Of a DNA stretch of 64,000 bases, positions 52,384-60,929 are shown in pieces; position 1 is the stretch's first letter, and every line of letters starts with the position of its first letter. The notes under the pieces were generated by a model that was not told the DNA's origin, made no database searches, and worked only from the letters and a program-made list of their open reading frames with translations. The stretch is from Bacillaceae bacterium S4-13-56 (GTDB lineage: Bacteria; Bacillota; Bacilli; Bacillales; JAWJLM01), in assembly GCA_040191315.1 (NCBI GenBank), contig JAWJLM010000004.1, positions 1 through 64,000 of the forward strand. The letters run 5' to 3'. A program made the translations under genes and the position numbers.

Positions 52384-53075
52384 AAGGAACACCACCTTTC
52401 TATAAATTATATCAGATTAATTATTACTTTTATAATCGTTTTGAAATGAAGTAGTAATGATATTTTTTGTGAATCGTTTCACTATAACTGGGCTTTAGTT
52501 CAATAACTCCATTATCAAGAAGAGCTAAAATGTACATTGTTTTATTCATTAGACTGTATATTTTGGCTCTTTATTATTTACCTTTACCGTATAAAATCAC
52601 GACAATGAATAAAAGAAGTCTTGGTACTAGAGGGTGCAGTTCACTAAATACTGGGATGATAATTTCCATTTAATGTGTCATTTATTTTAGCAGTGATTAC
52701 AGTCATTGAAATGCACCACCCCTGACATACTTTTTACCACAGAATAATTTTGTCCAATTAATGCTATTCCTAGCTACAATTGATTTACCCTAGTATTACG
52801 TAGTAGACCTATACTACGCAGCGTGCGAAACGTTCTCTTATAAGTGGAAATCATGAAACAGAGGGATGACTTCGGTCATCACAACTATATGTTTGAAGAG
52901 GGGAATGAAAGCCGTCATGTTGAGCTGAAACCCTCACCTTAATACTCCTGCATGCATAAGAACCTCGTAGGGAACTCATGTATGAAGCTAGGTGAAGTCG
53001 GCTGAACCAATCCTACGTCCTTGGATACGGAAAGGGATAGGTCGGAGGGCGACAACCCATCTATGATGAGAATGT
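52384..53075. other. Mostly non-coding island segment with small-ORF and intron-like remnants
   Basis: Minus-strand short frames occur at 52430-52549 (39 codons, beginning MNKTMYILALLDNG) and 52574-52669 (31 codons); neither is clearly a gene. From about 52850 to 53060 the plus strand has structured, GC-richer sequence (GATGACTTCGGTCATCAC, GTAGGGAACTCATGTATG, GGTCGGAGGGCGACAACC) that resembles group II intron RNA. Its right end interrupts the lipoprotein gene. The intron assignment is tentative. Confidence 0.35.
52574..52669 (-). CDS. Possible 31-residue hydrophobic peptide
   Basis: MEIIIPVFSELHPLVPRLLL, then FIVVILYGKGK and stop: one hydrophobic helix and a basic tail, the outline of type I toxins or holin-like peptides. 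It has no ribosome-binding site of its own, but a 20-codon frame starting at about 52706 behind AGGGGTGGTG overlaps it in another frame, so coupled translation is conceivable. It could also be a chance frame or the end of a broken gene. Confidence 0.25.
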   Translation of the reverse strand: MEIIIPVFSELHPLVPRLLLFIVVILYGKGK

Positions 53076-53554
53076 TCATAAGGTCTGACGAACTAAATCA
53101 AAATCAGCCACTATTCTTTGAGTCAAAGTATGTGATTCAGATTGATCAACAACAGATGCTTTATTATAAAAATTATAGAAATAAATATCTCCTACTGACT
53201 GTTTTGGTTCAACCGTTAAATTTTCTATTTCCACGACTAACTTTACCGCAGAGGCTTCTTCATAATTTGGAGAAGGCACATATTCCGCAGATTTAACAGT
53301 TACCTTATAATCACCAATAGTTGACTCTATCGTTCCTGTTTCACCGATTTCTAAAACAGTAAGTTTATCTGGTGAAACTTCTCCTGAATTACCATACACC
53401 GTTTTTTGTTCCTTTTTTCCCACTTTTATATCTTCTTGTTGTTCTACTACATCCGAATTTTTTCATCAACATCACTATTCGTTTTATCGGTTTGTTCACT
53501 GCACCCAGCTATCATTACAGCACCTAACAAAACAGGTAATATTATTTTCTTCAA
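53076..53554 (-). pseudogene. Lipoprotein (DUF4352-like), frameshifted and truncated
   Basis: A TTG start at 53554 behind AAGGGGGATGG opens KKIILPVLLGAVMIAGCS, with a lipobox and Cys18. The frame breaks in a run of six A near 53458-53463, where seven would continue DEKNSDVVEQQEDIKVG into the long second frame (53423-53076), which holds TVKSAEYVPSPNYEEASAVK-like DUF4352/immunoglobulin-fold sequence. The C-terminus runs into the intron-like segment (ending FDLVRQTL). Slipped-strand mutation plus insertion or deletion explains both defects. Confidence 0.65.
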
Positions 53555-53574
53555 GATCCATCCCCCTTTTAATT

Positions 53575-53614
53575 CACAAAAAAGCACTACAGAAAAATAA
53601 ATTTCTGTAGTGCT
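53575..53614 (-). terminator. Terminator of the lipoprotein gene at 53667
   Basis: AGCACTACAGAAA (53583-53595) pairs with TTTCTGTAGTGCT (53602-53614); on the minus strand a run of six T residues follows. Confidence 0.88.
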
Positions 53615-53666
53615 TCTACCTATTTATATTTTACCATTTAGTAGAGGAGTAATATATTATTTCTAA

Positions 53667-54194
53667 TCAGAATTCATTAATTTCTTCTATAACTTCACCT
53701 TCCGGACCTTTTAAAACAAATTTCCTTTTATACGGTCCTTCCGAATCCACAATGAGTTCCGTTAAAAATAGATTATTCACGATCCCCGTGCTGTCAGAGA
53801 AAACAAGTTGTTCATCATTGAAATATTCAATAGTAACCTCCGATACATCAGTATCCTTAACCATCCCCCATACGTATTGACGTTTTGAAATCGGATGAAT
53901 ATATTGATCATTATAGAAAAAAGCTAAATCAGAATTATCGGTTCCATTTATTGTGACTGCAACTTCTTTATTTCCGATATATTCAGTGTTATTTTTAACT
54001 CCCCCTAATACAACAATTTTATTATGATTTTTCATGTATTGAAAAACAACAATGTTTTCTTTATCAAAGTAGTTAAGAATAGTTTCTTTATTTTTACTGT
54101 ACTCGTTGATATTTCCTTCTAATGTAGGAATTTCTTCTTCTGAACAACCTACTATAAAAATTAATGTTAGAATAATTATAAAAGGCAATCTCAT
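53667..54194 (-). CDS. Putative lipoprotein of unknown function
   Basis: A 175-residue protein that starts MRLPFIIILTLIFIVGCSEE; the signal peptide ends in a lipobox with Cys17. GGAGGAGAT stands just before the chosen ATG at 54194; an ATG five codons upstream would overlap it. The mature part is mostly beta-type, acidic and without recognised motifs. It is the only lipoprotein gene of this island segment that looks intact. Terminators flank it on both sides. Confidence 0.8.
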   Translation of the reverse strand: MRLPFIIILTLIFIVGCSEEEIPTLEGNINEYSKNKETILNYFDKENIVVFQYMKNHNKIVVLGGVKNNTEYIGNKEVAVTINGTDNSDLAFFYNDQYIHPISKRQYVWGMVKDTDVSEVTIEYFNDEQLVFSDSTGIVNNLFLTELIVDSEGPYKRKFVLKGPEGEVIEEINEF

Positions 54195-54213
54195 ATTTAT
54201 CTCCTCCAAAAAT

Positions 54214-54245
54214 AAAGCCCTATAGTTTATATACTACAGGGCTTT
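54214..54245 (-). terminator. Terminator after the broken secreted-protein gene
   Basis: AAAGCCCTATAGT pairs with ACTACAGGGCTTT; a T-rich tract follows on the minus strand. Confidence 0.8.
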
Positions 54246-54260
54246 AAGTATAATTAAAAG

Positions 54261-55159
54261 TTAAATCATTGAGCAATTGCAGAGGACGAAGAAGAATATG
54301 TTCCTTGAACGGGACCATGAATACGGAACAGTTGATGTACTTACATTAAGCGTTCCGCTTGGTGAAAAGCCTGAGAAACCGATTGAACCAGAAACGTTAG
54401 TTTTCCGCTCAGTCCAATCATGTACATAAGAAGGGAATACTTTAAAACTTTCTCCCGGAGGACCAAAGTACATTGTTACCTCTAGTCTTGTTGTTGCGTA
54501 AACTTAATATCCTTCGATATCATAGTTCCCATCCCTAACATTCCACGCCACACCATTTCCTTCTGAGGAAGTCCTTAATGAAACGTGTCCAGATGAATCA
54601 CCATTTACTTCTGTACCAGTAACTCGACCAATATTATCATATGTATGCGCAAATGTTTGATCGACATCTATTGTAGTATTAACACTAGCAGAAGCGATAT
54701 CTTCGGAATTACCATATGGATCTAATGAACCAACCCATACATATCTCCCATCATATCTATATGTACATCGTAATGAGATACATACAAATCTCCATCCATA
54801 TCCATATCAGATGAGTACGTTAAAGGCATTATTTGAAAAGGTTGTTTAACCTTCTCCCAACCATATTTTTCGTTAAGTTTTTCTAACTTTTTCTCGATGG
54901 AGTCTTCTCTTTTATCAATGATTTTTTGTTTAAATTTTTCTTTTCCTGACTCACTTAAACCTTTAGCTTGATCCTCGTCCATACTGTTGTACAATTTCAT
55001 TTGTTTTGAAATTATCTTTTCCTTTTCCTTTTCAAATTTTTCAATAGAAGGAGATTTCTCTACAGGATGACTTGATTCTGCACTGATCGTTGTTGGAGCC
55101 AACAACGACACTGATAAAACAATTGTTCCTACCCCCTTTGTTATTTTTGAAAGCTTCAA
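54261..55159 (-). pseudogene. Secreted coiled-coil protein gene, broken twice
   Basis: A TTG start at 55159 behind AGGAGGAATT opens a Sec signal peptide (KLSKITKGVGTIVLSVSLLA, then PTTISAES) and a Lys/Glu-rich coiled-coil region. Near 54750 the reading changes to a second frame (YRYDGRYVWVGSLDPYGN, continuing to AWNVRDGNYDIEGY), which is then interrupted by a TAA at about 54505 and continues VYATTRLEVTMYFGPPGESF to the stop at 54261. One frameshift and one nonsense codon therefore divide a protein of about 300 residues. The family is not recognised. Confidence 0.65.
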
Positions 55160-55413
55160 AATAATTCCTCCTCTAGTATTTTTCTACGATAATAGTTATA
55201 CTAGATTCACTTCTGATTGTAAAACTACATAAAACTGTAGTATGATCAAGGAAACGATACGAAAATCATTTATTATCCTGCGATTATATCAATTACTTAT
55301 ATAAGTTATGCACTTATGCATGTCATTATCTTCCCATTCGTCAGACTCTATTTTACTAAAGATTAACATAAGCAAAACACCCTACATATTTAATCGGTTG
55401 AAGCGGGTAATGA

Positions 55414-55448
55414 GAAATGCACTAGGAGTTATTAACCTAGTGCATTTC
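55414..55448 (-). terminator. Terminator of the acyl carrier protein gene
   Basis: GAAATGCACTAGG pairs perfectly with CCTAGTGCATTTC around a nine-base loop, just after the ACP stop. Confidence 0.85.
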
Positions 55449-55463
55449 TTGTAACATTTTGAA

Positions 55464-55694
55464 CTATTTATTTTCTTCAATATACTTAACCGCATCTCCA
55501 ACAGTTTGTATCTTTTCTGCATCTTCATCCGGAATTTCCATATCAAATGTATCTTCAAATTCCATTACTAATTCAACAACATCTAATGAATCAGCATCTA
55601 GATCATCTTTGAACGTTGAGTCCAGTTTAATTTCTTCCTCAGCTACATCTAATCTTTCTGCAATAACACCCAAAACTTCTTTCAGTACATCCAT
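55464..55694 (-). CDS. Acyl carrier protein (additional copy)
   Basis: A 76-residue acidic acyl carrier protein with the phosphopantetheine site [12 protein letters not shown] (Ser of DSL). It is full length and closely resembles the fatty-acid-synthesis AcpP of Firmicutes. AGGGGGAT precedes the ATG. The housekeeping acpP normally lies in the fab-plsX region; here the gene stands alone in a mobile island with no synthase or ligase nearby, so it is probably a second copy. Its partner enzyme is unknown. Confidence 0.92.
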   Translation of the reverse strand: MDVLKEVLGVIAERLDVAEEEIKLDSTFKDDLDADSLDVVELVMEFEDTFDMEIPDEDAEKIQTVGDAVKYIEENK

Positions 55695-55911
55695 TTAGAT
55701 CCCCCTAAAAAACACATAATTTTAATCGAGCTGCTTATCTGCCTGATATCCTTTCCCTACATTTGATAAATTCATAAAATAAAACGCCTCCCAATCTAAT
55801 AAACTCTTATTCCTATGATAGACAGAGCTGTTGGTGGAGAAACAATATTGTAAATAGTTGGTTTTTCTAATAAGCTAAAATTAATAATGATTAAGAGAGG
55901 GTTTGTTTTAA

Positions 55912-56157
55912 ATGGAGGAAAAGATTAAAGAGCTTACTTTGTTATTACTATACTTAACTTCATGGAAGGAGAATGATCTTCCAGTGGAAATGAGAAGAAG
56001 CTGGAAGGGATACCCGTTTGATACCTTAAATGAATTAACTGATGAGGATTTAATTCGAGGGAGCGTGCGATCCAAATCCGTTTACTTAACGGAAGCGGGT
56101 ATTAAAGAGGCTGAAGAATTAATGAAAAAGTACCTAGGGGAGGTAGAAAATAATTGA
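55912..56157 (+). CDS. DUF6429 family protein
   Basis: An 81-residue protein with LLLYLTSWKENDLP and RSWKGYPFDTLNEL, then IRGSVRSKSVYLTEAGIKEA, the pattern of the DUF6429 family, small proteins of unknown role that look like a single winged-helix unit. It is preceded by a promoter-like region and GAGAGGG, and followed after 33 bases by the PD-(D/E)xK-like gene, so the two may be co-transcribed. Confidence 0.8.
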   Translation: MEEKIKELTLLLLYLTSWKENDLPVEMRRSWKGYPFDTLNELTDEDLIRGSVRSKSVYLTEAGIKEAEELMKKYLGEVENN

Positions 56158-56190
56158 TCGGGATTACACGAACGAAGAAAGGTGATAAGT

Positions 56191-56754
56191 ATGCTTGAAT
56201 TGAAGGTGATTGTTCAGGATTTTTTTCATTACGTCAAAGCAGATAATATTGAAATCTATAATGAATTTAGTTTACAGCATGAATTAGGCATATATTTAAG
56301 AAGTAAATTTCCGAATTACAAAATTCAGTTTGAGAGAAACGTTTCTTTTTTCACGAATGATACAAAGACGATAAAAAAAGAGATTGATATTGTTATCTAT
56401 AATGCTGATCAGTCTGAAAAATATGCTATTGAACTTAAACATCCGTTAAATGGTCAATATCCTGAACAGATGTATTCATTCACAAAAGATATTAAATTTA
56501 TGGAACAGCTGAAAGACCGAGGTTTTAATAAAACAGCCTGTGTTGTTCTTGTATCGGACAAGCCCTTTTATGAAGGGAAAGTAAATAACGGTATTTATAA
56601 ATATTTTAGAGAAGAATTCGCGGTTTACGGAGATGTTTATAAACCAACCGCTGCTCGAAAAGGTATAGATTTTATTTCCCTTTCAAGAAGACATGAGTTT
56701 CAATGGGTAAACCTTGATGAAATTAGCCGGTACTTTTGTATTGAAGTCATTTGA
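56191..56754 (+). CDS. Hypothetical protein with PD-(D/E)xK nuclease-like motif
   Basis: A 187-residue protein whose middle part has KEIDIVIYNADQSEKYAIELKHP: an Asp followed 13 residues later by Glu-x-Lys, as in restriction-endonuclease-like folds. The ATG at 56191 is close behind AAAGGTGAT; a GTG at 56182 lies inside that site. No further domain is seen. Its place in a mobile island next to a small DUF6429 gene would fit a defence or maintenance role, but this is only an inference. Confidence 0.7.
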   Translation: MLELKVIVQDFFHYVKADNIEIYNEFSLQHELGIYLRSKFPNYKIQFERNVSFFTNDTKTIKKEIDIVIYNADQSEKYAIELKHPLNGQYPEQMYSFTKDIKFMEQLKDRGFNKTACVVLVSDKPFYEGKVNNGIYKYFREEFAVYGDVYKPTAARKGIDFISLSRRHEFQWVNLDEISRYFCIEVI

Positions 56755-56866
56755 AAATATAAAAAGGTGAGAAGGTGTGAAAATAGAAAAGGTTGCCATT
56801 ATTAAAGATGTTTGTTTTTTCTTTTTCTTCCATGCACATTAAATTTATTAAGAATAAAAATTAAGT

Positions 56867-56903
56867 GGGCAATTCTAAGAAAAGCAGGGATTGCCCTTTT
56901 TCC
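56867..56903 (+). terminator. Terminator after the PD-(D/E)xK-like gene
   Basis: GGGCAAT (56867-56873) pairs with ATTGCCC (56890-56896), followed by TTTTTCC. The rest of the 56755-57144 gap holds another hairpin (56994-57027, ACCGAGAATG/CATTCTCGGT) and no convincing gene. Confidence 0.7.
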
Positions 56904-57144
56904 ATTAAAGTAAAGGGTGTCGCTCGACAAGTTCTACTATAAGCACTTCAAGTGTGAAAGGCAGAAGATAAACATATTTATCTTAACTTTATAACCGAGA
57001 ATGGGAATACTTATTTTCATTCTCGGTGGTGGTATCTCTTGGTCTAAAAAATACATGAATGACTATGCAACAAATGAATTGTTTGGTATTAGTTCTTCTT
57101 CATATAATTTTAAAAATAAATATTTTTTAAAATACCTTACTTTT

Positions 57145-58230
57145 TTAATAAAGTCTCTTCTGATAGAAATAATTTGGTTTTATAATGTCATTTTTATAAG
57201 GATTATGAAAAATATGTGTAGTGGCCGGAGATACAGGGGGAATCAGCCATGTCCAATTACCTGTTACCTTTCGTCCTTCATCGTGTTCTAGACTTTCAAA
57301 TTTTTGGAATTGTCTAGCAGCTGTATGGTGGTCAACGATACTAACCCCAGCTTTTTTATAGGAGTTCAATACAGCAATATTTAATTCTAATAAAGCTTTA
57401 TCCTTCCACAATGAAGAGTCTCGTTCTGTAGAAAGACCTAATATAGAGGCAACCTTAGGCAGCACGTTATAACGAGCTGTATCAGCAAGGTTTCTGGCGC
57501 CAATTTCTGTTCCCATATACCAGCCGTTAAAAGGAGCAGCTGTATATTCAATACCTCCTATTTCTAACTTCATTTCTGAAATAATTGGGACCCCATACCA
57601 TTTTAGATGAAGATCTGCTATTCCCTCAATTGTAGGGTGTGTAATCGGTACTTCCTTTACAATTTCTTGCGGAATATCAAAATAGCAAGGCTGACTGTTT
57701 CCTATCTGAATAACAATAGGTAAAACATCAAAATGTGTTCCTTTCCCTATCCATCCAAGCTCTTGACAAACTTTTGTAAAGGAAAGGGAATCGGGATCAC
57801 CAGTTACCCCTTCAGCTGTTTCATAGCCTGCATAACGGATAAGTTGATGATTCCATATTCGAACCTTTTGTTCTTGTGTACTTTGCTTTAAAATAGAGAT
57901 AGTAGGGATAATCTTTCCACCATTTGTAGCATAATCTATATGATCAAAAAGGGCTTTGCATATTTCTTTTTCAGTCGAAAGTCCTCTTTTGTCTAGAACA
58001 TGAAGCTTGTCCCAAAACAAGCGTCCAATACATTTATTGCTATTCCTCCAAGCCATTCTTGCTCCATGCTGTAGCTCTTCAAATGTATGAGTATATGTTC
58101 CACTGGTGTAAATATCCGATTTCACTTCTTCTATTCTGTCTTTTAAAGTATTACTACTTTTACCTAGCTCTTGATAGCAAATCCTGATAAACAGTTCAGC
58201 CTCACTATATAAATTATGATTATGTTCCAT
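57145..58230 (-). CDS. nos: Nitric oxide synthase oxygenase
   Basis: A 361-residue bacterial NOS oxygenase domain, which makes nitric oxide and citrulline from arginine using electrons from cellular reductases. The heme-ligand Cys is in [13 protein letters not shown], the substrate Glu in [14 protein letters not shown], and the pterin/heme region in [20 protein letters not shown] 58230 follows GAGGGGAG; a longer reading to 58248 adds only six residues that overlap this site. There is no attached reductase domain, as is normal in Bacillus. It appears intact, unlike many of its island neighbours. Confidence 0.94.
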   Translation of the reverse strand: MEHNHNLYSEAELFIRICYQELGKSSNTLKDRIEEVKSDIYTSGTYTHTFEELQHGARMAWRNSNKCIGRLFWDKLHVLDKRGLSTEKEICKALFDHIDYATNGGKIIPTISILKQSTQEQKVRIWNHQLIRYAGYETAEGVTGDPDSLSFTKVCQELGWIGKGTHFDVLPIVIQIGNSQPCYFDIPQEIVKEVPITHPTIEGIADLHLKWYGVPIISEMKLEIGGIEYTAAPFNGWYMGTEIGARNLADTARYNVLPKVASILGLSTERDSSLWKDKALLELNIAVLNSYKKAGVSIVDHHTAARQFQKFESLEHDEGRKVTGNWTWLIPPVSPATTHIFHNPYKNDIIKPNYFYQKRLY

Positions 58231-58847
58231 AAGTTCTCCCCTCAACAATAGTTTTAACTATACAACTGGTTAAATACTCACCAACTGCTACAGATAACCC
58301 AGCCACCATAACAAATAATGTCTTAGACCTGTGGTTTTGAGTCCCTATTTTTTATTCGTTATGACTTTATACTTATCGTTAGTTACCAATTATTACATGG
58401 GGATTTCACAGGTAATTATATATGTCACGACATATTAAGCAAATGATGATTTTCTTATTCCGCATTACTGCTGGTTTAGTATAAGTGTAATTCTTCGAAA
58501 AGTCTTATTTTGATTTTGAGCACTAAAAGATATCTCTAATAACTGAAAATTTCATCCCCATGATAACATATTTTTAACAAAAAAGTTGGAACAGCCAACG
58601 GAGATTGAATAAAGTTCTTTTGGCAATTGAGGGGAATCTGAGGAATGAAAGGGGTATGATTTAGCGCGTAATTTACAGAGCTATTTTGTTAAATCGATCG
58701 CGATAAAAAAATCTACCTGCAATAGAGCAATATTTTCTCGAAATATAAATATAATCACTAGGTTATCCTTTTATAAGCGCTATTGTGGGAATACATTTAC
58801 GCAAAACCAAACTTTAGCGAAAATGTATTAAGTGATAAATGATAACA
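58231..58847. other. Non-coding right end of the island
   Basis: AT-rich DNA with no convincing ORF. Close to the right boundary is an inverted repeat, ACATTTACGC/GCGAAAATGT (about 58793-58827), which may belong to the integration site or be a hairpin. Confidence 0.5.
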
Positions 58848-58876
58848 CACGTCGAGTGCGTGGCGTTGATAGAGTT
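58848..58876 (+). repeat. Right attachment site of the rlmCD island
   Basis: An exact copy of the 29 bp at 51072-51100. Followed by GAACTAA it would restore an rlmCD end reading IELN and stop, so this side carries the probable original 3' end of rlmCD. A weak hairpin, CCTCGG/CGGAGG, just beyond may be the old rlmCD terminator. Confidence 0.9.
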
Positions 58877-59038
58877 GAACTAAAATTAGTGCCATACAAA
58901 GATTAAATCCCTCGGACCACTTGTTCGGAGGTTGGACTCAATCCGACAAATAAATAGACATTTCACAAATAAATAATTAACATGATTAATAAGGTAGAAA
59001 GTTTTTATAATACCCGGCATATTATTGGAGGGATTTAC

Positions 59039-60373
59039 ATGGCGAATAAAGGTTTAACAGTAGGAAAAAAAGCACCGCACTTTGAATTGCCTGCAACAAA
59101 CAATCGAACTATTCGTTTATCAGATTTTAGCAACCAACCTATCATTCTTACTTTTTTTAGAGGTACATGGTGACCAAACTGCCGCAAACAGCTAGTTGAG
59201 CTGAATAACTATTATGATAGCTTGTTAGAAAAGGGCATACAGATTATTGGTATTGCTGGACAAGATATTAAATCTATTCAACAATACGTCGATAAAGAGG
59301 ACATAAAAATTCCTATTTTATCAGATGAGAAAAGGAAAGTGATTAAACAATACGAAGTCTTTGTCCCTATTAAATGGGATAGTTTCCGTATTGCGATTCC
59401 TAGTACATATCTATTAAATGAGCAACACATGATCCAATACAGTTATATCGGTGAATCACAGTTTGATCGTCCTGCAATAGATGATATTTTATCTATAATA
59501 AACGAACTTCCTCAAGATGTCAGAAGTAGTAAAATGCAAGCGAATCAGGAAATCGGTGTTTTTGTGGAAGCTATGAAAGAAACATACCAAGATATTGATC
59601 TGTCTACACATACTATTAAACAAAGTTTGGATAATAACTTATCCTCTATCAATCAACTGGAGAATCTTTTTACTAATAACACAGCCGAATTAACACAATT
59701 TTTTAATGTGTTTGAAACGTTGGATGAAAAAATAAAAACATACAGTCATTCTATTCAAAAGGTGGCAGACAGTTCTGAAATAATTAGACAAGATAATAAA
59801 CAAGCAACAGAACATATGAATACAACATCCGAACTTCTAGAAGATCTTGTAAGTTTAACAAAAGTCGTTGGAAGTATCAGTTCAACAATATCCGGAATTT
59901 CAGATCAAACGAAAATCTTAGCACTTAACGCATCCATAGAAGCAGCACGTGCTGGTGAACATGGAAAAGGATTTGCTGTTGTCGCTCAAGAAGTAGGAAA
60001 GCTAGCAAGTGCCTCTTCAAATGCTTCTGGTAAGATTAAGGAACAGTTGGATGAAATTCAGAAAAAAATTAATGCAAGTTTCACTTCTTTTAGTGAGTTT
60101 AATAGTTTGATGGAATCAGTTGACACAAAGGTGGATAACCAGGCAACAGAACTAAGGGATGTATCAGAGGGGATATTATCTATTCGGTTAGATAGTGAGC
60201 AATTAGAAACTAGTCTTAGAAAGATAACAAATGATCAGGAGCAAGCAGAACACAAACTTAGCTCTATTAAACAAAAAGAAGATACCATCGCGAATGAGTT
60301 GGAAGGTATTTACCAGGATATTAAAGAAAATCACCAACTCATTTTGGAATTGGCTAAAAGAACAGACAAATAA
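59039..60373 (+). CDS. Peroxiredoxin-like/methyl-accepting chemotaxis fusion with in-frame UGA
   Basis: One frame of 444 codons with an internal TGA at codon 45 (59171-59173). GGAGGG precedes ATG 59039. Residues 1-150 form an AhpC/TSA (redoxin) domain: [23 protein letters not shown], then UGA, PNCRKQL. The UGA stands exactly where the peroxidatic Cys of the GTWCPxC motif belongs, giving U-P-N-C. Residues about 170-444 are a soluble methyl-accepting signalling domain without membrane helices, with the receptor tip [20 protein letters not shown] at 295-314. The remaining 1.2 kb is undamaged. Either the UGA is read as selenocysteine or it is a nonsense mutation; a TTG at 59222 could restart a redoxin-less form. 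Confidence 0.75.
59171..59205 (+). promoter_or_regulatory. Candidate bacterial SECIS-like hairpin after the UGA
   Basis: Seventeen-odd bases after the UGA (59171-59173), CAGCT and AGCTG pair around the five-base loop AGTTG (about 59189-59203). The apical loop starts about 20 bases after the UGA and has G as its second base, which agrees with the loose bacterial SECIS description (stem within about 16-37 bases, G among the first two loop bases). Such a short stem can arise by chance. Confidence 0.35.
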
Positions 60374-60388
60374 AGTTACATTTATGCT

Positions 60389-60425
60389 AAGGCTATCCTG
60401 ACTACCAGCAGGTAGCCTTATTTTT
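60389..60425 (+). terminator. Terminator of the redoxin-MCP gene
   Basis: AAGGCT..CCTG pairs with CAGG..AGCCTT, followed by ATTTTTG. The group II intron remnant begins immediately after the T run. Confidence 0.85.
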
Positions 60426-60929
60426 GTTCTGCCTGACATGGGCGATAACTTGATGGTGAAAGTCCACTACAGGCTTGGCGGTATGAACTGTTAGCTAATG
60501 GCAAAGGGGTCCACCCGTGAGGAGGAATCTGAAGGCAAATTCTTGAACTGAAGAACAAGAAACTATATATAAGGATAAATTGGGAAGGGTGAGTCTACTA
60601 AACAAGATAAAGTCCAATACTGCCCGAATCCCATACAGTAAATATAACAATTGCATGAGAAGAAAGTTATCGCTCTTATCCGAGGAGATCTCACGGACGA
60701 GTGGAATACACTTGGTCGGAAAAAGGTTTACCGTGAGAAGTCAGCTGAAGTCATAGTAGTTTCTTACGGAAACGAAGGACCGACCAATCTTAAATCTTGG
60801 AAAACAAGGAGGTGTAGACATCACCGCTAAGTGCAGAAAACATCACGGTAAAAACCAAAAAGATGGCTAACTATGGAGAGATAGGTTGGAGACCCAAGGG
60901 TACATATAGGAGTGCGTAGGGATGCCTAC
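60426..60929 (+). mobile_element. Group IIC intron, 5' RNA domains
   Basis: The sequence starting GTTCTGCCTGACATGGGCG and containing GTGAAAGTCC, GGAATCTGAAGG, GATAAAGTCC and AGTCAGCTGAAGTCATAGTAG has the order of domain I-III elements of class C introns such as that of Oceanobacillus iheyensis. It begins right after a Rho-independent terminator, the known insertion preference of this class. The RT reading frame follows in domain IV. No domain V/VI or 3' end was found, so it should not splice. Confidence 0.8.

Noticed and set aside
53021-53296. 91-codon plus-strand ORF
   Set aside because: Antisense to the broken lipoprotein gene and partly within the intron-like segment; no protein family recognised.
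57001-57291. 96-codon plus-strand ORF
   Set aside because: Overlaps the 3' end of nos in antisense and a hairpin; no ribosome-binding site or family.
58848-58876. Second rlmCD gene fragment as a simple duplication
   Set aside because: Only 29 bp are duplicated and they end in a restored stop codon, which fits an attachment site rather than a gene duplication.
59222-60373. Stand-alone MCP-domain gene starting at TTG 59222
   Set aside because: The frame is continuous with the upstream redoxin half across one UGA, and the TTG has no good ribosome-binding site; kept only as an alternative product.
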